Positions 42,820-51,591 are shown, numbered from the stretch's first letter. The stretch: 64,000 nt of DNA from a bacterium (GCA_024275165.1 JAJRZQ010000012.1:1-64000), one strand, 5' to 3'. Numbers and translations: made by a program. Notes: generated from the letters alone by a model not told the origin.

Positions 42820-43761
42820 TTAGGGCTTCATCTTTCGTTCTTCTTTGGCAAGCGATTGATAGGCGTCAAAGGCTTCGCTGGCTTCGCGAATGTTGCCTAG
42901 TTTTTCTTCAATCGCGCGCTTGGTATTATAAATTTCCTTTATGGTGTTGTTTAATTTATAGGCTTCATTGCAAAAGCTCAGCGCGCTTTTATAATCCCCA
43001 TAGGCCATGAAGATTTTTGCCTTCACCAAGAGCCCATCTGCCTGAAGGTTGTTGTTGAGATAGCTTTCCAACTCATTCGCCGCCTTGATGAGTAGTTTTT
43101 TGTGCATCTCTTCATCTTTTTCACCCAGTCCTTTTTGCAGCCAGGTCTTGGCTAGGTTCAACTGGGCGACCGAGTGGACTCCCTCACTTTTGGCGGCTTT
43201 TTGAAAGCTCTGGATCGCTGCGTCATACTGCTTTTGGTGAAGTTGAATGATCCCTAAGTTGTTGTTGGCCACAGGGTTGTTGGGGTTGTTTTTTAAGGTG
43301 CGGACGGTTTGCAGCTTTTTTTTCTCCGCATGGGCGTTTTTGTTGTCCCCCAATTTGAGGTACAGCATCACCACCGCTTCGTAAATTTCAATGCGCAAGA
43401 AATCAAACTCTAAGGCTTTATAATAGGCTTGAACCGCTTTTTTCGTGTTCTGAATGCCGCCGAGTTCGCTGTAGCATTTGGCTAAACCGATATAAGCGGC
43501 AACGCAGGCGGGGTCGTTCTCTATGGCGACCTGGAACGCCTTGAGGGCATGTTGCGGGTTGCCGTTTTTTAAAAGAATTTCCCCATCATTGACAAAAGGG
43601 TTGGAACCGCTGAACCCCCTGGAAAATATTTTTGTCAGCAAACCCAGTTTGGGCTTGGCGTAGTTTAAATCTTTCGGGCTAGGGGCGGGGGGAGTTTTGG
43701 TTTCAGAGGCTTCTGGATTCTCAGAGGCTGGGGGTTTTGTTGCTGGGGTTTTTGCGCTCAT
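42820..43761 (-). CDS. Tetratricopeptide-repeat protein
   Basis: 313 aa. The first 45 residues are a Lys/Pro/Ala-rich linker with no signal peptide. From about residue 60 several TPRs follow: NGNPQHALKAFQVAIENDPACVAAYIGLAKCYSELG is clearest, then NNPVANNNLGIIQLHQKQYDAAIQSFQKAA and YGDYKSALSFCNEAYKL. TPR proteins scaffold complexes; no partner is suggested by the neighbours. Stands as a single gene on the minus strand. Confidence 0.85.
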   Translation of the reverse strand: MSAKTPATKPPASENPEASETKTPPAPSPKDLNYAKPKLGLLTKIFSRGFSGSNPFVNDGEILLKNGNPQHALKAFQVAIENDPACVAAYIGLAKCYSELGGIQNTKKAVQAYYKALEFDFLRIEIYEAVVMLYLKLGDNKNAHAEKKKLQTVRTLKNNPNNPVANNNLGIIQLHQKQYDAAIQSFQKAAKSEGVHSVAQLNLAKTWLQKGLGEKDEEMHKKLLIKAANELESYLNNNLQADGLLVKAKIFMAYGDYKSALSFCNEAYKLNNTIKEIYNTKRAIEEKLGNIREASEAFDAYQSLAKEERKMKP

Positions 43762-43885
43762 AAAAATTCGTTTGTTTTGCTACTGCTACTTTAGCGCATG
43801 CTGATTGGCAGAGCAAGTAAACATTTCTCCCGCTGTGGTAGTGGTGGGTGGAGTGTTTTTTGCATTATAAGTTGTCTATAAGTTT

Positions 43886-43925
43886 GCATCCTAGATTTGC
43901 ATTAGTTGATGCAAGAAATGGATGC
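43886..43925. promoter_or_regulatory. 40-bp nested palindrome upstream of a small membrane protein gene
   Basis: Two nested dyads share one centre. The outer arms GCATCC (43886-43891) and GGATGC (43920-43925) and the inner arms TTGCAT and ATGCAA are separated by 5-base spacers on both sides. Upstream, TATAAGTT occurs twice at 11-base spacing (about 43866-43885). Symmetry and spacing suggest a site for a dimer-of-dimers regulator. Target and regulator are unknown. Confidence 0.55.
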
Positions 43926-43968
43926 GTAAAACGAATTCAATCGGTGGATTCTTCAGGAGATGACCCCC

Positions 43969-44166
43969 ATGATGGAAACCCTTACTGAAACCTATTTGTT
44001 TTGGGTTCAAGAGCAGCCTGTATTGGTGCTGATTCTCTTGTTGTGTTGTTGCGCTCTCTTCAGCGTGCTGAATTTAAGAAAGCTGTTGTTTATTATCCGT
44101 TTCGCGGTAAAAAAGAAGCGAGCGCAAGAAGAACTGATTCATCGCTATGTCCATTACCAACATTAA
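43969..44166 (+). CDS. Small single-span membrane protein
   Basis: 65 aa from ATG 43969 (43972 also possible). AGGAG lies at 43955-43959, too close to the first ATG at 43960 but about nine bases from this one. One hydrophobic helix holds LVLILLLCCCALFSVL with three consecutive Cys, followed by a strongly basic tail (KKKRAQEELIHRYVHYQH). Not recognised. Its end overlaps the WbuC-family gene by 20 bases, so the two are probably co-expressed. Confidence 0.6.
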   Translation: MMETLTETYLFWVQEQPVLVLILLLCCCALFSVLNLRKLLFIIRFAVKKKRAQEELIHRYVHYQH

Positions 44167-44632
44167 TCCCCTTTTGCTGGCGGAGGTGCAGGAGCAAGCG
44201 AAGCTCAGCCCTCGAAAGCGGAAAAATTACAATTTTCATCACTTTGCAGACCCGATTCAGCGTATGTTGCAGGCGGTCGAGCCGGGCTCTTATGTGCGCC
44301 CTCACCGGCATGTGACCCCGCTCAAGTTGGAGGTTTTTTTGATTTTGCAAGGTTGGGGGGCCGCGATGTTGTTCAATGATCAAGGCGAAATGGTCGAGGT
44401 CGTTGAATTGAACCCCCAAAAAGGGCTTTTTGGGGTGGAATTTTTACCGGGGGTGATTCATAGTCTAGTGTCTTTTCAGTCTGGTACGGTATTTTATGAA
44501 GTGAAAGAGGGGCCTTATGTCCCGGTCGCGGATAAGGATTTTGCCTCTTGGGCCCCTTTAGAGGGGGCTCCTGCGGCGAAAGCCTATCAACAAGAGATGA
44601 GCCGCCTGGCTTTGGAGAGGGTGCGTGCTTGA
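44147..44632 (+). CDS. WbuC-family cupin metalloprotein
   Basis: 161 aa. It matches the WbuC cupin family: KNYNFHHFADPIQRMLQA, the metal-binding PHRHVTPLKLEVFLIL and the closing FYEVKEGPYVPVADKDFASWAP. The His and Glu residues for a mononuclear metal are present. WbuC was named in an E. coli O-antigen cluster, but no sugar genes are nearby, so its role here is open. Overlaps the preceding small membrane protein gene. Confidence 0.82.
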   Translation: MSITNINPLLLAEVQEQAKLSPRKRKNYNFHHFADPIQRMLQAVEPGSYVRPHRHVTPLKLEVFLILQGWGAAMLFNDQGEMVEVVELNPQKGLFGVEFLPGVIHSLVSFQSGTVFYEVKEGPYVPVADKDFASWAPLEGAPAAKAYQQEMSRLALERVRA

Positions 44633-44723
44633 GTTTATGGAAGTGGGGCTTTTTCCTCAGGAGGAATTTGGTTTAAGAGGGGTAAGCTTTCTTTTAGAAG
44701 ACCATTAAAGGATATGGTTCCGC

Positions 44724-45239
44724 TTGGGCCACCGCGATGAATTAACCTCTCTTCTAGGTCTGCTGGAGGGGCGATATGCCCCGCATTTAGGGCGAATTCG
44801 CAAATCGGATTCCTTGAGTTTTCTGCAAAGTGATGAGCAACTTTTTGGAGGGAAGGTCATCGACCAACCGGTCGAACAATATTGGGCATTAGGTACCCCT
44901 AAATTTCATCTTGAGGGGCGGAGGCGAGAGAAGCTTTTTTTTATCGACAGTCTGCGAGCCTATCACCTCCGTCATTTAACCGCCTACCGGCTTCGGGGGG
45001 AAGAACGACGCAAATTTGCGCTTTTATCTCTGCTCTTTCAGGAAAAAGGGATGATTTTGGTTCACCGCTTGCTTTTAGAAGAATTCAGCGAGCCGGAATG
45101 GAAGCTGTTCCAAACCCTACACGCTCATTCTACGGCTTTGATTTGCTATTTTACCGTTGGCGATGAAGGCGCGCCAACCTTAGACCAGTTAGCCTTAGAG
45201 AGGCCCATGCGAGAGATTCGTTTTCCGCGAAAGACATGA
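44724..45239 (+). CDS. Hypothetical protein, 171 aa
   Basis: Not recognised. The likely start is TTG 44724, with AAAGGA about 11 bases upstream; an ATG at 44714 is in another frame and stops early. The sequence is soluble, basic in its middle part (RGEERRKFALLSLLF), has two conserved-looking segments (LQSDEQLFGGKVIDQPVEQYWALG and KGMILVHRLLLEEFSEPEWKLF) and no signal peptide or helices. It follows the WbuC gene by about 90 bases on the same strand. Confidence 0.6.
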   Translation: MGHRDELTSLLGLLEGRYAPHLGRIRKSDSLSFLQSDEQLFGGKVIDQPVEQYWALGTPKFHLEGRRREKLFFIDSLRAYHLRHLTAYRLRGEERRKFALLSLLFQEKGMILVHRLLLEEFSEPEWKLFQTLHAHSTALICYFTVGDEGAPTLDQLALERPMREIRFPRKT

Positions 45240-45242
45240 AAC

Positions 45243-45271
45243 TTGCAGCCCTTTGAGGGATCGGCTATAAT
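45243..45271 (+). promoter_or_regulatory. Sigma-70-like promoter for the 74-residue ORF
   Basis: TTGCAG and TATAAT are separated by exactly 17 bases. The -10 matches the consensus fully and the -35 in four positions. The ORF starts at 45303, 32 bases after the -10, and GAGG lies before its ATG. It is the best promoter match seen in the window. Confidence 0.6.
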
Positions 45272-45302
45272 TTGACCCAGACTCTTTTTTGAGGTTCCCG
45301 CT

Positions 45303-45527
45303 ATGTTACCCAATGAACATTGTTCCCCTTTAGATGAGATTGAACTGTTAGCCAAATCCTTTGCCAAGTGTTTGGTGGAAAAAGGGTTTCAGCCCATGGA
45401 TTTGGTGCGAGCGGCCAATGGCTTATTGGATCAAGCCTTAGAGATGCAAAAGGCGAAGCAGGCGCAGCCCGCGCCCTTGAAGGTGATTGCCTCTAAAGAT
45501 CGGCTTGGGGGGAAAAGGCCTGGTTAA
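45303..45527 (+). CDS. Small hypothetical protein, 74 aa
   Basis: Not recognised. A soluble helical protein: residues about 10-50 form amphipathic helices (EIELLAKSFAKCLVEKGFQPMDLVRAANGLLDQALEM) and the tail is basic. It has its own near-consensus promoter and a GAGG ribosome-binding site, which supports it as a real gene. Convergent with epmA, overlapping its stop by four bases. Confidence 0.6.
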   Translation: MLPNEHCSPLDEIELLAKSFAKCLVEKGFQPMDLVRAANGLLDQALEMQKAKQAQPAPLKVIASKDRLGGKRPG

Positions 45528-46495
45528 GCTCTGAGCCAATGAAAGCTGATCCAGTCTTTGAGTTGACCGCCCCAGAGAGCGCAAAAGAGCCGCTCTAACC
45601 CGACGGCCACCCCGGCAGAGGGGGGCAACCCCGCTGCCAAGGCGGCTAAAAAGGCGGGGTCCATCTCTTCATTTCGTCCTTTTTCTTCTTTAATTCGCTG
45701 AAATCGCTCTTTTTGTTCTTTTAAGTCGGTGAGTTCCCAAAAACCGTTGCAGAGTTCCAGGCCGTTGATGTACAATTCAAACCTACGGGCAAGTTGGGGG
45801 CTTTCGGGGTCGAGGCGGGCTAGGCTCGCTGTTTCTTGAGGGTAATGGGTGACCCAAAGGGGCCGGTCGTTGCCCAATTGAGGCTCAATGATAAAAGAGA
45901 AAAGAAAATCCCTCCATTCTTGAATCCTCGCAGATTCTTGCAATAAACTCATTGGGGGGGAGAGGGCATATTGCCCGCAGAGGGCGACAAAATGGTCGCG
46001 CTCTAAGCTCCAAGCATCGACTTGCAACCTCTCTTGAAAGAGTTCTCCATAACGAATGCTCCTCGGGTTGCAGGGGGAGCCGGTCAGGTGGGTGAGCAGT
46101 TCTTCGATCTCTGTCATTAAATTCAGGTCGGTAAACCCAGGTCGGTAGTATTCCAAAAGGGTAAATTCGGGGTTGTGTTTTTCACCCTGCTCCCCTTTGC
46201 GAAAGGCTTTGCAAACTTGGTAAATGGGGCCGGAGCCGGCGGCTAAAAGCCGCTTCATGTGAAATTCCGGTGAGGGAATCAGCCAGTAAGAGCGTGTTGG
46301 GGAAAGCGGTACGGTAAATTGTTCGATCTCCGCTTCTAAAGCGGAACAAGAAACCAAAGAGGGGGTTTCGACTTCTAAAATCGCGCGTTCCGCAAAGAAG
46401 GCACGGATTTGAGCCAAGGCCTGGGCCCGTTGGCGCAGGCGAGCCCAGTCGCCGCTCGGGCGCCAGTTGAGGTTAGTTCCGCACCCGTTCGACAT
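45524..46495 (-). CDS. epmA: EF-P--(R)-beta-lysine ligase
   Basis: 323 aa from ATG 46495; an open frame to 46543 lies within efp. Class II LysRS-like catalytic core without the anticodon-binding domain: VETPSLVSCSALEAEIEQF, IPSPEFHMKRLLAAGSGPIYQVCKAFRKGE (motif 2), then GLELCNGFWELTD and AVGLERLFCALWG (motif 3). EpmA attaches (R)-beta-lysine to a Lys of EF-P. It overlaps efp by 23 bases. The partner aminomutase EpmB is not in the window. Confidence 0.92.
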   Translation of the reverse strand: MSNGCGTNLNWRPSGDWARLRQRAQALAQIRAFFAERAILEVETPSLVSCSALEAEIEQFTVPLSPTRSYWLIPSPEFHMKRLLAAGSGPIYQVCKAFRKGEQGEKHNPEFTLLEYYRPGFTDLNLMTEIEELLTHLTGSPCNPRSIRYGELFQERLQVDAWSLERDHFVALCGQYALSPPMSLLQESARIQEWRDFLFSFIIEPQLGNDRPLWVTHYPQETASLARLDPESPQLARRFELYINGLELCNGFWELTDLKEQKERFQRIKEEKGRNEEMDPAFLAALAAGLPPSAGVAVGLERLFCALWGGQLKDWISFHWLRA

Positions 46496-47036
46496 AGTCC
46501 CCGGTGCGGGTGTCAATCTTGATCTTTTCGCCCTGGTTGACAAAAAGAGGGACGCCTACCTCAGCCCCGGAAGAAAGGGTAGCGGGCTTGGTCACATTGG
46601 TTGCCGTGTCGCCGCGAATCCCCGGCTCGCAGTAGGTGATTTCCAAAATCGTGAAGTTGGGTAGGGTAATGTCAATGGGCGCTTCATTATACAAACAAAC
46701 CCCGACTTCCATGCTTTCGACCAGCCATTTCCAACCGTCACCGACTTGTTTTTTGGTCAACTCGATTTGTTCGTAGTTCGTGTTGTCCATAAAGTGATAG
46801 ATGCCTTCGGTTTCATACAAAAACTGCATGGTTTTATCTTCCACCGCGGCTTTTTCAAACTTCTCGCCGCTTTTAAAGGTCCGGTCGATCACATTGCCGT
46901 TGAGCAGGTTTCTGAGTTTGCAACGGGTAAACGCGTTGCCTTTGCCGGGCTTTACAAATTGAAAGTCGATAATCTTAAAGGGAGTGCCTTCGACTTCAAT
47001 GCGCAGGCCTTTGCGAAATTCACTGGTCTCAATCAT
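46473..47036 (-). CDS. efp: Translation elongation factor P
   Basis: 187 aa with the usual three beta-barrels. The loop FVKPGKGNAFTR carries the Lys that EpmA modifies; IEITYCEPGIRGDTATNVTKPATLSSGAEVGVPLFV-type segments mark the C-terminal domains. EF-P relieves ribosome stalling at polyproline. The window has proline-rich proteins that may depend on it, such as the one at 53108. It is located upstream of and overlapping epmA. Confidence 0.95.
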   Translation of the reverse strand: MIETSEFRKGLRIEVEGTPFKIIDFQFVKPGKGNAFTRCKLRNLLNGNVIDRTFKSGEKFEKAAVEDKTMQFLYETEGIYHFMDNTNYEQIELTKKQVGDGWKWLVESMEVGVCLYNEAPIDITLPNFTILEITYCEPGIRGDTATNVTKPATLSSGAEVGVPLFVNQGEKIKIDTRTGDYVERVRN

Positions 47037-47106
47037 GGATCAACGATGGATAGCCGTTTTGAAAAGCACGACTATGTCAGATTTAATAAAAAAGAGCAAT
47101 GAGGAG

Positions 47107-47133
47107 AATTAGAGGGGGCCGCTCTAATTTTTT
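47107..47133 (+). terminator. Hairpin with T-tract between crp-like gene and efp
   Basis: AATTAGAG (47107-47114) pairs perfectly with CTCTAATT (47122-47129) and is followed on the plus strand by TTTT-G-TTTTTTT. Both flanking genes lie on the minus strand, where the T-tract is on the wrong side. It may terminate an antisense transcript or serve partly in both directions. Confidence 0.6.
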
Positions 47134-47139
47134 GTTTTT

Positions 47140-47820
47140 TTAAGAAAGGGCCATTTCTTCCAAGCGGTCCATATCCTTGATCAGGGTGCGGCGTTTTACC
47201 GTGTCGATGAGGCCCATTTGGCGAAACTCCATGAAGGCGTAAGAAACGGTTTCGCGGGTGGTGGCAATGGTGTTGCCGATCTCTTGATGGGTGATCAGGT
47301 AGTCGATCATGGTTCCGTTTTGTTTTTTTTGCCCGTGGTGCTTGGCCAGTTCCAGCAATACCTTGGCCACTTTGGAATGGGCGCTTTTAAAGAGCAGGGT
47401 CTCTAAAAGGTTTTCCGTTTCCAATTGCTTGGCCCCAATCCGTTGCAGGAGCCACAAGGAGATTCGAGGGTCTTTGGCCATCTGCCGCAATAGGATTTCT
47501 CGGGGAACCCAGTGGAGAATCGTGTCTTTTTTGGCTAAGGCGGTATTTTTCCAGTTTTGGTTGGTAATGGCTTCGGCTTCGCCGAAAAGGTCACCGGGGC
47601 CGAGCAGGTCTAAAATGATTTCTTTCCCGTCGGGAGTGCTGCGGCCAATCTTGACTTCGCCGTGGTTGATCAAGTAGATGCGGTTTCCCTTCGAGCCGCA
47701 GGAAAAAATAGGCTGACCCTTGTGAAAGGTCATGATTTTCCCCTGTTCCATGAAGAATTGGGTAATCTCTTGAGGGGTTAGCAAGGTTGATTTTTCTTCA
47801 TGTAAACCAGATACGCCCAT
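47140..47820 (-). CDS. Crp/Fnr-family transcriptional regulator
   Basis: 226 aa. Cyclic-nucleotide-type sensor domain (GKIMTFHKGQPIFSCGSKG, LGPGDLFGEAEAITN) and a C-terminal helix-turn-helix (LITHQEIGNTIATTRETVSYAFMEFRQMG). It lacks the FNR N-terminal Cys cluster; a single Cys at SCG may be a redox or haem contact but cannot be judged. Divergent from the fumarase gene, which it may control: the shared 270-base gap (47821-48092) is AT-rich, but I see no clear Fnr or Crp palindrome in it. Confidence 0.88.
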   Translation of the reverse strand: MGVSGLHEEKSTLLTPQEITQFFMEQGKIMTFHKGQPIFSCGSKGNRIYLINHGEVKIGRSTPDGKEIILDLLGPGDLFGEAEAITNQNWKNTALAKKDTILHWVPREILLRQMAKDPRISLWLLQRIGAKQLETENLLETLLFKSAHSKVAKVLLELAKHHGQKKQNGTMIDYLITHQEIGNTIATTRETVSYAFMEFRQMGLIDTVKRRTLIKDMDRLEEMALS

Positions 47821-48092
47821 TTGGAGCTCCTCAATTTGAGTTGTTTGATTTTTTCTTGTCAGTAAAATTTTAACCTTTTAGGGGGGGGTAAATCAATAAA
47901 ATAGTATAAAAAACATATTAAATTTGTTCAACTGCCCCTCAACCCGCCATAGAGCCAAAATCATAATCAAAAATTTTTTGCAGGCAGGGAAACTCGACTC
48001 CTAATTTAAGACTAGGGTGACAGCTTTTACAAACTATGGCATTTAGGGAATACCTGATAATCGCCTTCGAAAACCCTTAGCGTAAAGAAAAA

Positions 48093-49703
48093 ATGGCTAG
48101 CTTTCAATATCAACCCTTGTTTGAACTCGGCGCGGACTCAACCCTTTATCGCAAACTCACGGGGGATCATGTTCAAAAGGCGCAATTGGGTGAGCGGGAG
48201 ATTCTTCAAGTTGCTCCTGCGGGTCTGACCCTTTTGGCTCAGGTCGCCATGCGCGAGATTGCTCATTTGCTGCGGCCCAGCCATTTGGCATCCTTAAAGG
48301 CGATTTTGGAAGACCCCCAAGCAAGCCCCAACGATATTTTTGTGGCAACCAGTTTATTGGAAAACGCCATTATTGCCGCTGAAGGGCAATTCCCCTCCTG
48401 TCAAGATACGGGTACCGCCATTGTCATGGGGAAGCGAGGCGCTCAGGTTTGGGTGGATGGCAATGATGAAGAGGCTCTGAGCCAAGGGATTTGGAAAACC
48501 TACCAAGAAGATAACCTCCGCTATTCTCAAGTAGCCCCCTTGAGCCTCTATGAAGAAAAAAATACGGGTGACAACCTGCCTGCTCAGATCGACCTTTACG
48601 CCACCCAGGGCATGGAATACAAATTTTTGTTCATGGCCAAGGGGGGAGGCTCGGCCAACAAGACTTATCTCTATCAAGAAACCAAAGCCTTACTGAACCC
48701 AGAACGGCTGCTTGCCTTTTTTAAAGAGAAGATCGCCGGTTTAGGCACGGCGGCTTGTCCGCCTTACCACTTGGCGATTGTCATTGGGGGAACCAGCGCG
48801 GAGATGAACCTAAAAACGGTGAAGCTCGCCAGCGCGAAGGAATTGGATATGCTCCCCACCCAAGGTAATGCCCAGGGCCGTGCTTTTCGCGATCTTGATT
48901 TTGAGCAAGAGATTTTAAAGCTAACCCAGGGGTTGGGCCTCGGGGCTCAGTTTGGGGGGAAGTATTTCTGCCACGACATACGCGTAATCCGCTTGCCCCG
49001 TCATGGGGCTTCTTGCCCGGTTGGTTTGGGGGTGAGTTGCTCGGCGGATCGAAATATCAAGGCAAAAATCACGCAGGAGGGGATTTTTTTAGAGGTACTG
49101 GAAAAAAATCCGGCCCGCTACCTGCCCGTAAAGACGGCTGCCCCCAAAGAAGAAGTAGTGGAATTGGATCTCTCCATGGGGATGGAGCAATTGCGCAAAA
49201 CCCTTTCCGGCTACCCGATTAAAACTCGGGTCATGCTCAAGGGGGAGATCATTGTCGCTCGGGACATTGCCCATGCTAAATTAAAAGAAAGGCTAGACCG
49301 TGGGGAAGGTTTACCCGAATACTTTAAAAACCATGCCATTTACTACGCTGGCCCGGCTAAAACCCCAGAGGGCTTTGCCTCAGGGGCCTTTGGCCCTACC
49401 ACGGCAGGTCGAATGGATTCTTATGTCGAGCAGTTTCAAGCTGCCGGAGGCAGCTTGGTTATGTTGGCTAAGGGCAACCGCAGCGCCGAGGTTACCGCCG
49501 CTTGTAAAAAATACGGGGGCTTTTATTTAGGGAGTATCGGCGGGGCGGCGGCGATTTTAGGCAAGGAATGCATCACCGAGGTGAGCGTGGTCGAGTTTCC
49601 TGAATTGGGAATGGAAGCGATTTGGAAGATTCGGGTGAAGGACTTCCCCGCCTTTATTGTTGTAGACGATAAGGGAAATGACTTTTTCCGCTCCTTAGGT
49701 TAA
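48093..49703 (+). CDS. fum: Fumarate hydratase, class I (iron-sulfur)
   Basis: 536 aa, the size of the single-chain FumA/FumB type. The Cys ligands of the [4Fe-4S] cluster are in [21 protein letters not shown] and a later Cys in [22 protein letters not shown] and [13 protein letters not shown] are class I hallmarks. Interconverts fumarate and malate in the TCA cycle. Transcribed alone, divergent from the Crp/Fnr-like regulator. The protein is complete. Confidence 0.93.
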   Translation: MASFQYQPLFELGADSTLYRKLTGDHVQKAQLGEREILQVAPAGLTLLAQVAMREIAHLLRPSHLASLKAILEDPQASPNDIFVATSLLENAIIAAEGQFPSCQDTGTAIVMGKRGAQVWVDGNDEEALSQGIWKTYQEDNLRYSQVAPLSLYEEKNTGDNLPAQIDLYATQGMEYKFLFMAKGGGSANKTYLYQETKALLNPERLLAFFKEKIAGLGTAACPPYHLAIVIGGTSAEMNLKTVKLASAKELDMLPTQGNAQGRAFRDLDFEQEILKLTQGLGLGAQFGGKYFCHDIRVIRLPRHGASCPVGLGVSCSADRNIKAKITQEGIFLEVLEKNPARYLPVKTAAPKEEVVELDLSMGMEQLRKTLSGYPIKTRVMLKGEIIVARDIAHAKLKERLDRGEGLPEYFKNHAIYYAGPAKTPEGFASGAFGPTTAGRMDSYVEQFQAAGGSLVMLAKGNRSAEVTAACKKYGGFYLGSIGGAAAILGKECITEVSVVEFPELGMEAIWKIRVKDFPAFIVVDDKGNDFFRSLG

Positions 49704-49805
49704 ACTATACACCGGCTTTTCGGGCTTTCTTCCTCTTACGGGTAGTTTGGTCAATAAATTGCTTTGCATTTAAAGAGGTCGAACCTAGATTTTTATGAGT
49801 GAAGA

Positions 49806-50105
49806 ATGAAAAACCTTTTTTGGACTTGTATTCCCCTTTTTTTGTTGCTTTTTGGGTTCAATTTGCAGGCTCGAGTCAGCGGCGGGGGAGCCGGCCCCTA
49901 TAAAAAACCGGAAAAATGTTATCAGGCGAATTATGCCTGTGTTTTAAAATATGAAGCGGGTAAGGCTTTTTTTTGCTTAAAGGCGACAGAGCAGCGCCTT
50001 CGAGACGCCAAGCGTCAACCTCGTAGAGTGTTGGAAATGCGCTGTATTCAGCGTTATCCCGCGATTCTGAAAGAACCTAAACCGGGGGCAAAATCGAATG
50101 GCTGA
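49806..50105 (+). CDS. Small secreted protein with four cysteines
   Basis: 99 aa, not recognised. A signal peptide (LFWTCIPLFLLLFGFNLQA) precedes a basic mature part with four Cys (KCYQANYAC, FFCLK, MRCIQ), spaced as for two disulfides. It overlaps fliN by eight bases, so co-expression with FliN is likely. It could be an envelope protein. Confidence 0.65.
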   Translation: MKNLFWTCIPLFLLLFGFNLQARVSGGGAGPYKKPEKCYQANYACVLKYEAGKAFFCLKATEQRLRDAKRQPRRVLEMRCIQRYPAILKEPKPGAKSNG

Positions 50106-50601
50106 AGAAAAAGACCCTTTTGAGGCCGCGATGGCGGAGCTTCAAGGGGATGAACCTGAAGGAGAAAAAGAAAAAGAAAAGGAGCCGTCCGCTGACGGTG
50201 CCGTTGACCCTTTTGAAGCGGCGATGCAAAGTATCGACGACGGTGGGAGCGAAGATCCGGTAGAAAAGGCCTTGGCCGTTGCCGACGCCACCTTGCAACC
50301 GGAAGCTTCTGTCTCTCGGGTTGCGGAGGCTAAGGTTGATATTGGTTTATTGATGGATATCAAGCTCAATGTGACCTTTGAGGTCGGGCGGGCGAAGATG
50401 TTTATCTCCGATTTGCTCAGCTTGGGGCAAGGCTCGGTCATTGAATTGCACCGCCTGGTCGGCGAGGATTTGGAAATCTTTGTCAATGGGCACCTTCTGG
50501 CGACCGGAGAGGTCGTGGTGGTCAATGAAAAGTTCGGGGCGAAATTGACCAAGGTGCTCACCCCTGAAGAGCGGGTGTTGCGCTTAGGCAGCGCGGAATA
50601 A
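50098..50601 (+). CDS. fliN: FliN-like flagellar motor switch protein
   Basis: 167 aa with a C-terminal SpoA domain: LLMDIKLNVTFEVGRAKMFISDLLSLGQGSVIEL, then GEDLEIFVNGHLLATGEVVVVNEKFGAKL, which is the FliN fold. The N-terminal 70 residues are acidic and repeat DPFEAAM twice (about residues 6 and 37). FliN builds the C-ring of the flagellar motor. No other flagellar gene is in the window, so this is an isolated copy; a type III secretion SctQ protein is the alternative but would be longer. Confidence 0.85.
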   Translation: MAEEKDPFEAAMAELQGDEPEGEKEKEKEPSADGAVDPFEAAMQSIDDGGSEDPVEKALAVADATLQPEASVSRVAEAKVDIGLLMDIKLNVTFEVGRAKMFISDLLSLGQGSVIELHRLVGEDLEIFVNGHLLATGEVVVVNEKFGAKLTKVLTPEERVLRLGSAE

Positions 50602-50610
50602 AGCTTACCG

Positions 50611-51591
50611 GTGGAGCAGGTTCGGCAACAAGCTGTGATGCGCCAGGCCCTTGCCTTGGCTGAGTCCGCGGGCTATTTGGCCGAGCCCAACCCTAGGGTG
50701 GGCGCGATTTTGGTTGACGCTCAAGGCGAGGTTTTGGCCCAGGGTTTTCACGCCCTTGCCGGCGGGCCCCATGCGGAAGTGGAAGCCTTAAAGGATTTTG
50801 CTTCCCTCCCCCCAGAGGCGACCCTTTTTGTTACCTTAGAACCCTGCAATCATCAGGGGAAAACCCCCCCCTGCACGGAATTCCTGATCCAAAAAAAGCT
50901 GCGGCATTTGGTGATTGGCTGCTTAGACCCCAATCCGAGGGTTTCGGGTAAGGGGGTTGCTCGCCTGCGAGAGGCGGGGATGGAGGTGACCCAGGGGGTA
51001 CTGGAAGACGAATGCCGCCGGCTCAATGAAAGGTATAACCGCTATATCCGAAAGGGAATGCCCTTTATCGCCCTCAAGGCGGGGGTCAGCCTGGATGGAA
51101 AAATAGCCATGGCCAGCGGCGAATCTCAATGGGTGACCTCAACCGAGGCCCGAGCCAAAGCCCATCAACTTCGTAGCCAGTTTCAGGCGATTATGATCGG
51201 TAAAAAAACCTTGCTGGCAGATAACCCCAGGTTGGATAACCGTATTGATCCTGCCCCGCGCCAGCCCATTCCCATTGTGATCGGTCAGCCCTTGATCCAG
51301 GCGGGGCTTAACTTTTTTCAAGACCAACGGAAAAAATATTGGCTCGCCTCCAGTGCCTATGGCGACTTTAAAGAGGAACTGCTAAAGTTTAATATCGAGG
51401 CGATTGATTGCCAAGCCGGGGCCGAGGCCGGGCTGAAAGCCCTGTACCAACAAGGGATCGCTAGTTTACTGGTGGAGGGGGGCGCGCGTTTGGCCTCGAG
51501 TCTGTTGCGCTTGGGCTTGGTGGATGAATTGATTTTGTTCATGGCCCCTCGCTTGATTGGTCAAGCGGATGCCCCTGGCTTTTGCGGGTAA
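50611..51591 (+). CDS. ribD: Riboflavin biosynthesis deaminase/reductase, truncated by an in-frame stop
   Basis: 326 aa as read. The deaminase domain has the zinc ligands in GGPHAEVEAL and EPCNHQGKTPPC; the reductase part includes LKAGVSLDGKIA and LLVEGGARLASSLL. The frame stops with TAA at 51589-51591 after PGFCG. The same frame continues for 31 further codons (LNSLVLSDTPWFEFS..., ending LLLRLRRT) and then TAA at 51685, two bases before ribE. RibD proteins normally extend this far, so the internal stop probably replaced GAA. Start is GTG 50611 or ATG 50638. Confidence 0.88.
   Translation: MEQVRQQAVMRQALALAESAGYLAEPNPRVGAILVDAQGEVLAQGFHALAGGPHAEVEALKDFASLPPEATLFVTLEPCNHQGKTPPCTEFLIQKKLRHLVIGCLDPNPRVSGKGVARLREAGMEVTQGVLEDECRRLNERYNRYIRKGMPFIALKAGVSLDGKIAMASGESQWVTSTEARAKAHQLRSQFQAIMIGKKTLLADNPRLDNRIDPAPRQPIPIVIGQPLIQAGLNFFQDQRKKYWLASSAYGDFKEELLKFNIEAIDCQAGAEAGLKALYQQGIASLLVEGGARLASSLLRLGLVDELILFMAPRLIGQADAPGFCG

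Noticed and set aside
47821-48092. Fnr or Crp binding site in the regulator-fumarase gap
   Set aside because: The region is AT-rich with scattered TTGAT-like words, but no clear TTGAT-N4-ATCAA or TGTGA-N6-TCACA dyad.
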